Assembly: GCA_936440205.1 (NCBI GenBank)
Contig: OW387140.1
Location: 30,067,659-30,131,658, forward strand
Length of the DNA stretch: 64,000 nt
Direction: 5' to 3'
From: Lepidonotus clava
Taxonomy: Eukaryota > Annelida > Polychaeta > Phyllodocida > Polynoidae
Part shown: one piece after another, positions 54,901 through 64,000 of the stretch
Layout: each line of letters starts with the position of its first letter
Numbering within the stretch: position 1 is the stretch's first letter
Notes under the pieces: generated by a model
Databases searched by the model: none
What the model saw: the letters and a program-made list of their open reading frames with translations, nothing else
Told to the model about the DNA's origin: nothing
Translations under genes and position numbers: made by a program

Positions 54901-57900
54901 CTCCCAATTTTGATGATTGGATATATTTGTTAAACCATGGTGGGGTGGCCTTGACTCTCGTGGTACATTCAACACAGTATCAATAGATTTGTAGATCCGG
55001 TTTCAACACAAATTCACAGTGAAATTATTCATTGAGTTGATTTCCACATTTTGAAGTTCAAGGTTAGCAGAACTTGTTCATAAAATGACAAGGTAATTGT
55101 TAAAATTTGATAACATGATTAGTTGGATAACAACGTAGATGATGACATAATCATGGTTACAAAATGACAAAGTCAACTTTAGAGGATGAAGTATTTGTCA
55201 TCTTTAGGTATTCACTTAGTACATGCCTTGTACATTAAAGTCAGTTCTCAGCATTGTTAGCTGATTTTAAGATTCAAAGATTGCGACACCCGTGCATAAG
55301 GTGACAAATTCAGTTTTGACTTAGTACGCGCATGTACAGTTTCTGATATTTATGATTTGTAACACAAGTTAACAGAACTCAACATATATACAGTGTAGGG
55401 TTGTCTTAAACTTCTAAGAGTAACAAGTGTACATCAAATCCAATTTTCAGAACAAATTAACACAACATAAATCAATTCAGAGAATTCGGACATTTTGAAC
55501 GAACGACTTTCATGATACAATGCGTGTCGAATTTCAATCAAATTTCAACCAGAACAACATTATTTACAATAAATACAAGGTCTCTGTATCAGGTTTAGTA
55601 ATACCGAGCAGTTGGAACCAGAAAATACCACCATTCCCGTCACGCGTCCGCCAGCTATACTTAGTACACGTGTACTTAGCGGGACGCTTGACTGGAGTTC
55701 CCCCCCAAGGTTTGACCTCGATTTGGATCCTTCGGGCGCTAAGCGCCCGGATGGCAAATTTCTGCTTCGATCAAACTTTCAAGTTTGATTGTTCGACCTG
55801 ATATTTTGGGCCGATATGAATTAATTCTGGCGCTTGATTACGTTGGTTGGGGACCTAAACTTTAGTTTAGCATAGATTTTATAGGAAATTATACGATGCT
55901 TTGATCATGCTAGCCGATTTCAGAATTTGGATCTTTTGGATCAAAAAGGGGTTTTCCAAATTAGCCTCGTTTTGACGTCATTTTAATCAGTGCCGGCGGT
56001 ATTTTTACAGAGTTAAGACGTGTTTTTTATATCTTCGTTCATTTTACTCTATCCTCCACAAGTTCACCATGGTCCGAGTGGCTATTTTTTCTTCAAACCG
56101 GGAGGCCGGACTCCAGGATTATCCTGATCTAATCCGGAGCAGCACCGACCATTATTTTGTAACTTTTCCGAGCGAGGACGCAACGACAGCGGAGTTGGCG
56201 GGGCACGCCTTCGCCCATCACATGCTCTACCCGGAAGACGTGCTAATAGTTATGACTAACCTCCTCGACATTTTGACTTGGGACAGAGAATTGGAGCTTT
56301 ACCTGCCACTATTCATTAACCCGGATGGAGTAGTGAACTTTTATGCGGAACTATTTAACCAGGCGTTCCTGAACCTGCGAGCCCATCCCATCCCAGCCAC
56401 CCTGATCTTGGCCACTCCCTCCGGTTTTGATGCCCGGAGTTGGGAGTTGACTGACAGTGATAGCTCGTTACAAAAGTGGCTGAACCGGATCATCCCGCGA
56501 GTCAGCAGAGAGGTCAGAAGAGCCAACGAGTGGTATGCGGTTCCGACGGTTGACACTGGTCACGCACTCCACCGGCCCAAGGTAGTCGCGGACGGGGTAA
56601 TGACGGTCAACGATTTCCGCGAGCTGACAGATGGCTACATGCCGTCAACCCGGTTGCTTCGTCGTTGGGCCCGGGCTTTGGGCCGAGTCTTTGTCAGACT
56701 GCCCCTTCAGTAGTAGGCCGCCGGCACTCTTTTGTATATATTAATTTTTTTTCTAATTTATCGGAGTGATTTCCAACAAGTAATTTCTGGATCCAATTCC
56801 CGGCCTGTGATTGGAACACTTAATTCCGGGTTGTTTTCACCGAGTGATTCCGGTGATTTAATTCCCGATCAGCACCTAGTCCACTAAGATGTATTTTATC
56901 CAGGATACCCCGGACAGTGTTTCTTTTCTCCGGAGGCCTTTGGCCAGATGTTCACCAGGAGCCGCAGGAACATAAGACTGTTGCCACGGGACCCGTCGTC
57001 TACCTTGCTCGTTGCCGGGCCTTCGTCCTTCTCGTGGAGCCGCCCTTCTAACCACCGCTCCGAGATCGGGTAAGTTGTATCTTCCTTTTCCCACCGTTTC
57101 TTGCATGTTAGGTAGGCTACTAATCGTAGATTTAAGGAGATTGTTGGTCAGGAGTTAGTCAGTAGTTTTCTCAGCTCGCCTTCACGTGGTTGAATTCCGG
57201 AAGCTGATGTCATTCCCGGAACCAGAAACTGTTTCGCTGGTGATTTTTGTAACGGGTAGCGTGGGCGGCCACCTGGTGTTTACTTTTGGTTCCAAGATGG
57301 TGGACGCGGGCTGAGAACTAGGACCTTGTGTACTAAACTTATTATCTTTTCCAGGTCCCGCGGTATGTTAGGGTGATGTAAATGAAGCAATGTGACACGG
57401 TTGGCACTGAAAAGCGTCAGGCTGTATAATTTTTAGTGGGCGGATTGTTTAGACTAATATGATCAAGCATTTTACTTCGCGCGTGGTTGGGCGATATTAG
57501 GGGGTTTTCTGATTAGCGGTTTGTTGCTATTACCGATCTAAGTAGGTTTTCTGGAGTGTGGGTAATTCGTATCGTATTGTTATTATTTGATACTGTTAAC
57601 TGTTGGGGACTGACACGGCACATGATAATCAGGTATGGGTGGCCAGAGATTCTGGTCTGAGAGTTACAACATCAGATTCGCTGTAACAGGATTCTTTGTT
57701 TAGTCGTTATACGTACAGACCATTAGTGTAAATGTCTACATTGGAAACTATTCACATGGGGTGCCTTAGGTAACAAGCGCTTCCCAGGGTGTTCACCCCG
57801 GTAAGTTTAAGTGACTGTAGGTGACCAAGTATTTTGGTCCAGACTTCCCAGCATTAGATTGGCTGTGACAGAATTCTTTGATGAGTTGTCCCCCTTACAG

Positions 57901-60900
57901 AGTACTGGTAAGATTGACGTGTCGGCCACGTAAGGCGACACCACAGGTGGAGCCGTCCAACGAGCTGTTGGCGACTCCAAGGTAAGTTTGAGATGTAGTG
58001 GCGAAGGCCACAGATACCCATCCCATGTTTTAGTCTAACAGCGAGACTTCGTCAGTGTCATCGTGTTAGAATAAGTGTTAGAGTGAGCATTATGGTCAAA
58101 GTCGTCTCGAAGAGGAAAAAATACTACTGTGAGGAGCCCGAGATGAAGTCTCTAAGACACTGAATGAACTCCCAAATGAAGATTCTGTATGAATGTAATG
58201 AAAGAAGGAATGGTATCCTTATTAAGAGTTAGAAAGGCACCAACATCACAAAGATTATCAAGCGTCCCTTGCAGAGATACATGTGTGTACACTGCGGCAG
58301 CTCGTGCGTTCATAGATCGGGCCCATGTGGGCACCGTTCCACTGAATACAGAACCACGCCTATCAGCACCTGAGGTTTCCAAACACCTCAGATAGTGATA
58401 TCTTTGCGATGAATGCGTGAAAGCCTGTACCCACAGGTTGGAGTTGAGCCATCATAAGAACATCCACCTACAAAGGTTTCATGAATGCCCGAGATGTGAG
58501 GCAAAACTGTCCCGCTCAGATTCCCCAAACGACCTCATGGGGAGATAAGAATAATGATAGGGGTTGGATCCCTGGTGATTTACCTTAAGAGGTCACAAGG
58601 TTCAGTACTCTTGATAACACTCTTTCTGTACAGTGTGATAGAATAATTACCCAACCTCTCCAAAGATTTATACGCAAACAATTTAACACCCCCTTCAAGG
58701 GTGACAACTGTTCTAACATATTTGACTCCATTTTATGAAGCGTTCGCTTTAAAAACCCAGTTTTGTTCTTATTGATTGATTTTGTTGCGACAAAATCCCT
58801 TCTCTTTCTGCTAGTTATAGGTGGTAGCTCGGCGTTCACCCCCTACATTCAGCCTGGGGTCTGAAGACCGAGTTCCACTTTATATTGGGTAGCGGCGCCT
58901 TTCTGATAATGCAAACGGGTGCGCCACCAACTCCAAACAGTTCACTGAATAATTATTATACCTATGTTACCAGTAACATCTCATTGTCTACCGTATACAC
59001 TACACTATATGGAAAAACCACATGACTAGCGGTGGGGTAGCGTTTTCATTCCGTGAGGTATAAATGTCATTAAAGGACATTAAGTATTAACTGTACAAGG
59101 GAGGTCGAGATTATTCGTTCCTTGCTCAGTTATCACTAGAGGATCGGGTCTCAGATTCAGGTTCATTTCTGATCTGATTCCCGGTCCTTATTAGTTACAC
59201 GTGGTTTGTCGGTACTTTCCCATTCGTAGGACCAGAATGGGTAGCACCGAGTTTCCATTGCTATAATTGGGAGCAGACTGCATATATATTTTTTTTTTTT
59301 TTAAATATGCAGCCTACACCCCCTTTAAATTATAGAGATGTGTAAATGCATCTCCTGAGATCACTTACTTTCAGACAGCACCTAGTAAGTCGGGCCTTTA
59401 CCGAAGTACAGTACCAGGTTAAACCCGTTTTCTTGTTCAGGTCTATGCCCGTTTCTCTTGTGGAGAGTCAAGACTACTCCTGAAAAGACTCCGCCCCCAG
59501 CTTATCCTAACTATGCGCATGCCGGGCAGGGATAGGTAGTGCTAAAGACAGAGTTAGAATTATTTATCTCCTTTCTAATAGATTGGGTAATCTTATTAGC
59601 TTTGGGTGTCAACCAAGTTTATTGTAGCTTGTTCATCAGGGAATCAGTAATCCATGTCCCCCCTCTTCAGCTCAACTGTTGAGCGGAGACCTGGATACTT
59701 TTAGCGCCACGACGGCGGTCAAGACTAATTTTCATTTATTTATTTTATTTTCTTTTCCTCGACGGCGGTCAGCTCTGAAGCCGTTCATTTTCTTTATTAA
59801 TTTTAATTATTTCTAATTTATTACCCGGGTTCTCCACCAAATGAACTATTGTTAATGTTTGATTTAAGACTGCGTAAGATTCGTGTATATCCAAGTCTTC
59901 ATGAGTTGCTTTCCAGAATGTCTGAGTAATTCAGACTGCGTTTAAAGTTTGTCCATTCACTTCCCAATAGTTCAAAAGAAATGAACGATGAGGGAGCTTC
60001 GTAATATGAAAGGGTTTTTATTCAATAAACATCTCATCCCGAGTCAAAGCCACCATGTATAAGTCTTCATCAGTCCACCTCCCGTCTCCTATAAGCAATC
60101 AACCACATTTAGAACACGAGTTGCTCCAACACCTTCTAGACCATTCTGGTATTCAGCTCTAACACAATCCTATGTCCGAGGTAATGGATAATGGTAAACT
60201 CCAGTCTGTTACACGGAGTCGGTGTATTTACTCCAGGTATAACTCCTTGGTTAGACATGTTTCTTCTAACCAACTAACTCACTAACTGCTCACTAACTGC
60301 TCGCTCCCTACCTTGCAACGCCTTTTATACTGGTTAACAGGTGGCGCTAGGAGCGTAAAATGTCTCCTCTAAGAGTAGACTAGAAGTAGACTTGCTAAGC
60401 CTGATCCGTGTTGGATTATATATCATAACAATGTATTAAAAGTACTAAGCCATTAGTACACTGTGTCCTTGTTTTACCAGTTAATCATTATTTTTCCATC
60501 ATCACTTTGTAGAAAAAATATCAAAACATCACAGGGTCTTGTATTCAAGACTTTCTAGTCTTAAATATTAAGCATCATTCTCAATAAAACATGATATAAC
60601 AGTTTATAAAAAATTCAGATTTTTTCTAAGATAACCCCAATTTTAAGACGTACCCCTACTTTTAGGTTACAAACCCTACCCTAGTTCCCTTTATAAGACG
60701 TGTCTTATAAATGGGGCTTTATGGTAATCAATATTTTCCTGTATAATACGGAGGGCGGGGGAAGAGGAGGATTGAAATTCCAACACTGATCATGAATTCA
60801 TTTGATATTTATCAGGCAAAGGCACACCAATTTTCTTGATATTGGAAGAGATGACAAGTATTACTTGCCTTACTTGCATAGGTATTTGGATCTTTCCTGG

Positions 60901-63747
60901 AAAGCACTTGCACTCATTGAATTATCGCATATTCTGGTGTGGATAGGATTGTTATAGGGGTGATGGGAGGCCATTACTTGTATAATTTTTATATTGGTTC
61001 TAATTGTTTAAACCTTGGAAAGTCAACCTGGAAAATCAGAATTGGTCATGGAAAAGTCATGGAAAAGTCATGGAATTTGATTCTTCCAAGTCCATGGGAA
61101 CCCTGAACATTATTTTCCCTTCAAAATGACATATAGTTTTGTTTTATAATTTGCCCTCGAGCTGCACAGTGAGCCTTCTAAATACATGTCATTTTGACAA
61201 GGCAAAACCAGAGTACCATGTATAACTGGCTGTAACTCTTGAACCAAAGCAGATAGAGATATAATTCGAAAAAGCATATTGAATTAGACATTGAATCTGG
61301 CTGATAATACATGTCTCAATCTTTTTTGAGCATTTTTCAATTTTTATGTTATATACCTAGTAAAGTACAGTGATCATGTTGGCAACTTTGAAAGTTTGAT
61401 GTACAGACAGCTGAAGAGAAAGTATGTGAAAGCATAAAAAAAAGCAACAAATGCAATTTGTGGGTGAGGTATATAATATTGTAAGCATGTTATCTTTGTC
61501 TGATTGACAACCTCATGGTGACATGAATGTACACTTATAAGTTATATAAATTACATTAGTCAATAAACCATCTTGAACCACAAAAGTTTAAACATGAAAA
61601 TAATCTTGTAAATCTCAAGTAGGGTTTTCCACAGGATAAATTTATAGCCGGCTCTTCCGGAACATTACTGTGGTAGGCTAGGCCTAGCTGATGGGGCATT
61701 AATCTATAACTTTTCGTTTACTATATTTCAATATAATTTTGGAATAATAATGTAGTCGAACATATATTCTACAACTTTCGTTTACTGGTATATTTTAGTA
61801 TAATTTTGACCACTTCAAGCACTTCACAGCTGCTGGTCGTCAAGAATTTCAGCAGGGGCGATATTTTCGTAGCTAATCAGGGTCATCAGGTAAATTTTTA
61901 TTAATCTTGTATCATTAGTAATCATGTCCTGAATGTATCTACCAGTGGATCCTATAATTCCAACTGTGGATTTTTTTCGCAGTGACATTGTTAATTTTTA
62001 TGAAGTATAGAATCCCAAACTTCTTTTCATCACATCTAAATACATCGATCACTAATCACTTTTATTAAATTGTCATGTTAAAACTACCAAATTTTGTGAC
62101 CACCCTCCACAAAAGAGACTGAGTGGAAAGGGAGACCAGCCTGTTGTAAGTTTGATGGAAACTCAGTATAATAAAAATATTTTTAAAAAAAAGAAAAGAA
62201 AAAGTATGACACCCTAATCAACAATTACACGATTAGCCAAATTAGTTACGAAGATATGGGCTCTGGTCGTAGTAGCCGTTCAAAGAAGTGTCTCATTTAT
62301 ATTACTGTCTGACAGTAGTACCCAAATAGCCAAGCAAAGAGCAACGCGGATAAAAAAAAAAAGCAAATAAAAGAACCGAGTCCATTGACCCACCATTACA
62401 CTCAGAAGCAAAGCGTAGCATAATAATATGCATTATAAATGTACTAAAGCCTTTGAAACTCCCGATATTTTCACCAAGCACTATATATACAACAGTTATA
62501 ATGTGTTTCCTGCTCACATAAGTTATATGCAATTTGCTATCATTTTTAGTGACCTTTCAATTAAAAAAGATAATCCGAAAAAAGTTAGGGTAGGCCAATA
62601 TTTTATGGTAGGTTTGGTTACGTGAAGACAACAATTCTTTTATTTGGCCTTATGCAGATATTGTACTAAACGTCTGTATCCATACTTTGACCGTGTCCAG
62701 GAAGCCCAGGTGACAAAGGAACAAGAAGCGCAACTGGCACCAAGTGTTCCCGCTTCAGCCGCGCCTAAACCAAAGCCTAAAAAAGGTAATTCCTTATCCC
62801 TCCATACTGCCTTCTACCCACTTATAAACAAAACAAAATAAAGTGTTACTTGCTGAAATTTACCTGATATAGAAACTTTAAAATTAGAACATGATACATA
62901 CATCTTTACTATTTTTTTAACGTTTTTCTTAGCTCCTGACCTGCCGGTGTTTGAGCGAAGAAACTGGATGATCCACCTTCATTACATCCGTAAAGAGTAC
63001 GAGACATGTAAGGTACTGATCCAAGAGCAACTCGCTGAGAGTAATGGCATGTGTGAGTACGCCGTGTACGTCCAAGGTAAGGATGACAGACTATGCAGTC
63101 TCAAATGAAAAAGAAAACTCTTTATAATGAGTGGAATATTTAGAACCTTTAATTCTCATTAGCCCCCCCCCCTCCCACCCACCCCACCCCCCCACCCCCC
63201 ACCACCACCCCCCCCAAAAAAAATGTCTTTAGTTATCCGGACCGACCCTAATCTTTTGGCCCATGTCAAAACACTGTTTTGTGGAAGGTAAATGAAGGAT
63301 ATTATTCAAGTTCAAAACTATGTGTCAACTGTCGTCTGAAAATTATGTTTTTAAAAAAATATCTAAGATAAAAGAAAAACATCAACCTACCTACCTGATT
63401 TTTGTGCCCAATGAAACCTGAACACAACAAATTATTTGAGGGCATTATAAAGGAGGTTTTGCCGTAGTATACCTACTCATTCTTTGTTATTAAAATGAAT
63501 CTCTTGATTTTTTTCAAAGTTTTGTTGCTGTCTGGGTCGTAATTTGAGTTTGTGGCATCTTCATTTTGACTACGATTTGTGGATATAAATGATTTCACGT
63601 AAGATAGTAACATTTATAATCATTTTTACATACAGCACTTATCCTTCGACAAGAAGGAAGGATTCAGGAATCGCTCGAGTTGTTTCAGACGTGTACACTT
63701 CTAAACCCGCAAAGCGCAGAGAATCTCAAGCAAGTTGCCCGCTCATT
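51906..63747 (+). CDS. bbs4: Bardet-Biedl syndrome 4 protein (BBSome TPR subunit), 5' part
   Basis: BBS4 is a tetratricopeptide-repeat subunit of the BBSome, which moves membrane proteins in cilia, and is also linked to centriolar satellites. Exons: 51906-51923 (MEGGNE), 62701-62785, 62933-63076, 63636-63747; the gene continues beyond the window. About 119 residues are present. The family-defining stretches are [21 protein letters not shown] and [21 protein letters not shown], followed by [22 protein letters not shown], closely matching the vertebrate N-terminus and first TPRs. Exons 2-4 are certain. The 18-nt first coding exon is inferred from its ATG, its in-phase GTCAGT donor and its position opposite the neighbouring promoter. 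Intron 1 is about 10.8 kb and consists largely of transposons. Confidence 0.9.
52016..52076 (+). repeat. Imperfect TCTGAG hexamer array
   Basis: Repeats of TCTGAG with CT insertions lie 90 bp inside BBS4 intron 1. The plus frame reads Ser-Glu/Ser-Leu but follows the exon 1 donor and is probably not coding. Confidence 0.8.
52750..52914. mobile_element. Second copy of the GGCGGATCC hAT-like MITE
   Basis: Starts CAGTGGCGGATCCAGG, has G-rich and C-rich arms and ends near CCCCCTAAATCTG. It is clearly related to the copy at 27294-27445, but its right end is decayed and no target duplication is visible. Confidence 0.65.
53078..53150. repeat. TATAAGACG-type repeat, left copy
   Basis: Contains TTATAAGATGCACC, a pyrimidine-rich middle and CCCCATTTATAAGA. 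A related block lies at 60640-60716, partly inverted (CTTATAAATGGGG), so the two may be ends or copies of one DNA-transposon family. Confidence 0.5.
53794..53974 (+). CDS. Exon-like ORF in CpG-rich DNA, gene unknown
   Basis: The ATG lies in a strong initiation context (CCAACATGG) and opens 60 codons ([20 protein letters not shown]...) ending at a GTTAGT donor in phase 1. The surrounding 53.4-54.0 kb is unusually CpG-rich for this window, as at a promoter. I recognise no domain; the Cys-x-Cys start and the remainder are uninformative. It could be a first exon of an unknown or alternative transcript, an exon carried by the surrounding transposon, or chance. It does not join to BBS4 exon 2 in the correct phase. 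Confidence 0.3.
54212..54830 (-). repeat. Left (3') LTR, 619 bp
   Basis: Identical by eye to 59842-60460. In element sense, TATAAAAG is at 54699-54692 and AATAAA at 54392-54387, giving a U3-R-U5 layout with a long R. Confidence 0.9.
56069..56713 (+). CDS. 214-aa ORF antisense to the LTRs, possible SGNH-hydrolase-like fold
   Basis: An intact frame with an excellent start context (TTCACCATGG), followed by a stop and an AT-rich tail. The protein ([19 protein letters not shown]...) is rich in charged residues, has a hydrophobic strand pattern ([26 protein letters not shown]) and ends in an Arg-rich helix. The alternating strand/helix order with a [10 protein letters not shown] block loosely recalls the central strand and ND block of SGNH/GDSL hydrolases, which some retroelements carry, but the catalytic residues are not evident, so this is weak. 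Codon choice is more GC-rich than the flanking DNA. It may be a captured gene or a cargo gene of the element. Confidence 0.55.
   Translation: MVRVAIFSSNREAGLQDYPDLIRSSTDHYFVTFPSEDATTAELAGHAFAHHMLYPEDVLIVMTNLLDILTWDRELELYLPLFINPDGVVNFYAELFNQAFLNLRAHPIPATLILATPSGFDARSWELTDSDSSLQKWLNRIIPRVSREVRRANEWYAVPTVDTGHALHRPKVVADGVMTVNDFRELTDGYMPSTRLLRRWARALGRVFVRLPLQ
58278..58540 (+). pseudogene. C2H2 zinc-finger-like fragments inside the LTR element
   Basis: One segment reads [20 protein letters not shown] and continues NIH, fitting C-x2-C-x12-H-x3-H, followed by [12 protein letters not shown], the start of another finger. A Cys/His-rich segment ([19 protein letters not shown]) precedes it. The pieces do not form one continuous frame and are treated as a decayed captured gene. 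The finger spacing makes chance unlikely for the middle segment. Confidence 0.5.
59822..59839 (-). other. Candidate primer binding site of the young LTR element
   Basis: The plus strand reads TACCCGGGTTCTCCACCA, ending in CCA two bases from the right LTR, as a tRNA 3' end would. In element sense it starts TGGTGGAGAACC. I cannot assign the tRNA. Confidence 0.5.
59842..60460 (-). repeat. Right (5') LTR, 619 bp
   Basis: Identical by eye to the left LTR. The target-site copy CTGT follows at 60461-60464, matching 54208-54211. Confidence 0.9.
60461..62700. other. Remainder of BBS4 intron 1
   Basis: Holds the right TATAAGACG-type repeat (about 60640-60716) and the right hAT-like end (to 61105). 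From 61106 to the exon at 62701 there is AT-rich sequence with no recognised feature. An earlier AG at 62657 is an alternative acceptor but leads to an immediate stop in the required phase. Confidence 0.6.
63163..63223. repeat. C-rich/A-rich low-complexity tract
   Basis: About 50 bases of C runs broken by A and T, then A8, in BBS4 intron 3. The minus strand carries several G runs and could form a G-quadruplex. Assembly errors are likely here. Confidence 0.85.
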
Positions 63748-64000
63748 GTAAGTTATTACATGGATCTACTTGACACTTACATTTTCTTATAGAAAGATTG
63801 TACTTTAGTCAACTAAATGTAGTCAAAAGAAAACGTTTCTATTTGGATATTGAGAAAAATCTATACAACCCTTTTGATAAGATATCTATGTGGAAAACGT
63901 CCTCATAGATGCAAAATGTCGAAGTCAGTATTGCTGGAAAACTGAATATAAATATACACATATTCAATTGCCATTTAAAGGTTTTTACTCGCGCGACACA

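Larger units (their letters stand above)
54212..60460 (-). mobile_element. Young non-autonomous LTR element with foreign-looking cargo
   Basis: 6249 bp with 619-bp direct LTRs that look identical, TG...CA ends and a 4-bp CTGT target duplication, so insertion is very recent. The LTR is oriented minus: TATAAAAG then AATAAA about 300 bp later in that sense, and a candidate primer site two bases inside the right LTR. No gag, protease, RT or integrase can be recognised in 5 kb of interior, so it must have been moved by enzymes from another element (LARD-like). The interior carries a 214-codon ORF and C2H2-like fragments, all on the plus strand. Family not assignable. Confidence 0.85.
52564..61105. 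mobile_element. hAT-like DNA transposon ends enclosing 8.5 kb (nested)
   Basis: The left end starts CAGGGTTCCCAC and the right end, inverted, CAGGGTTCCCATGG. Both are followed by related subterminal blocks with repeated TCATGGAAAAGTCATGG. AACAT lies immediately outside each end, a 5-bp target duplication as in the hAT5 group. Removing the later LTR insertion leaves about 2.3 kb, too small and unclear for a transposase gene. The interior also holds a degenerate MITE, a TATAAGACG-type repeat at each side and a CpG-rich exon-like segment. The alternative is two independent fragments flanking unrelated DNA. Confidence 0.5.

Noticed and set aside
55520-55801. 93-codon plus-strand frame in the LTR element
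   Set aside because: Poor start context, no recognisable domain and a competing minus-strand frame; not supported as a gene.
62658-62700. Use of the acceptor at 62657 as the start of BBS4 exon 2
   Set aside because: With the six-codon first exon the required phase meets a stop within four codons; the acceptor ending at 62700 keeps the frame.

Overview
The window is animal nuclear DNA. It is AT-rich, with split genes, GT-AG introns of hundreds to thousands of bases and many short transposons. The style of the host genes and of the repeats suggests a lophotrochozoan, most likely a marine mollusc; this is inference, since no species-specific marker was recognised.

Five host protein genes can be read. 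(1) Plus strand, 2380-9492: the C-terminal exons of a cytoplasmic dynein 1 light intermediate chain (dync1li). (2) Minus strand, 27145-21588: a complete ten-exon RNA pseudouridine synthase of the RPUSD2 type. (3) Minus strand, 34787-29652: an uninterrupted 1711-codon gene for a protein with eleven N-terminal C2H2 zinc fingers and a very long acidic/basic tail. (4) Minus strand, 49760-43593: a complete seven-exon N4BP1/KHNYN-like KH-NYN ribonuclease. (5) Plus strand, from 51906 past the right edge: the first four coding exons of the ciliary BBSome subunit BBS4. Genes 4 and 5 are head to head and appear to share a promoter near 51.6-51.9 kb.

Mobile DNA fills much of the rest. A broken Ty3/gypsy element of the Mag (K02A2.6-like) type lies at 14456-20549, with 122-bp LTRs, a tRNA-Leu primer site and a 610-bp TTAA-flanked DNA element inserted in its gag region. 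A 348-bp TTAA-flanked MITE sits in RPUSD2 intron 1. A 152-bp hAT-like MITE lies about 150 bp upstream of the RPUSD2 start. The roughly 10.8-kb first intron of BBS4 is a nest: hAT-like ends at 52564 and 61105 enclose CpG-rich DNA with an exon-like ORF, and inside that a very young 6249-bp LTR element (54212-60460). This element has identical 619-bp LTRs and a CTGT target duplication, but no recognisable gag-pol. It carries instead an intact 214-codon ORF on the strand opposite to its LTRs, plus C2H2-finger-like fragments.

The five host genes serve unrelated functions (dynein transport, RNA modification, transcription, RNA decay/immunity, ciliary trafficking) and show no operon-like link. The most unusual object is the cargo-bearing LTR element inside BBS4 intron 1.
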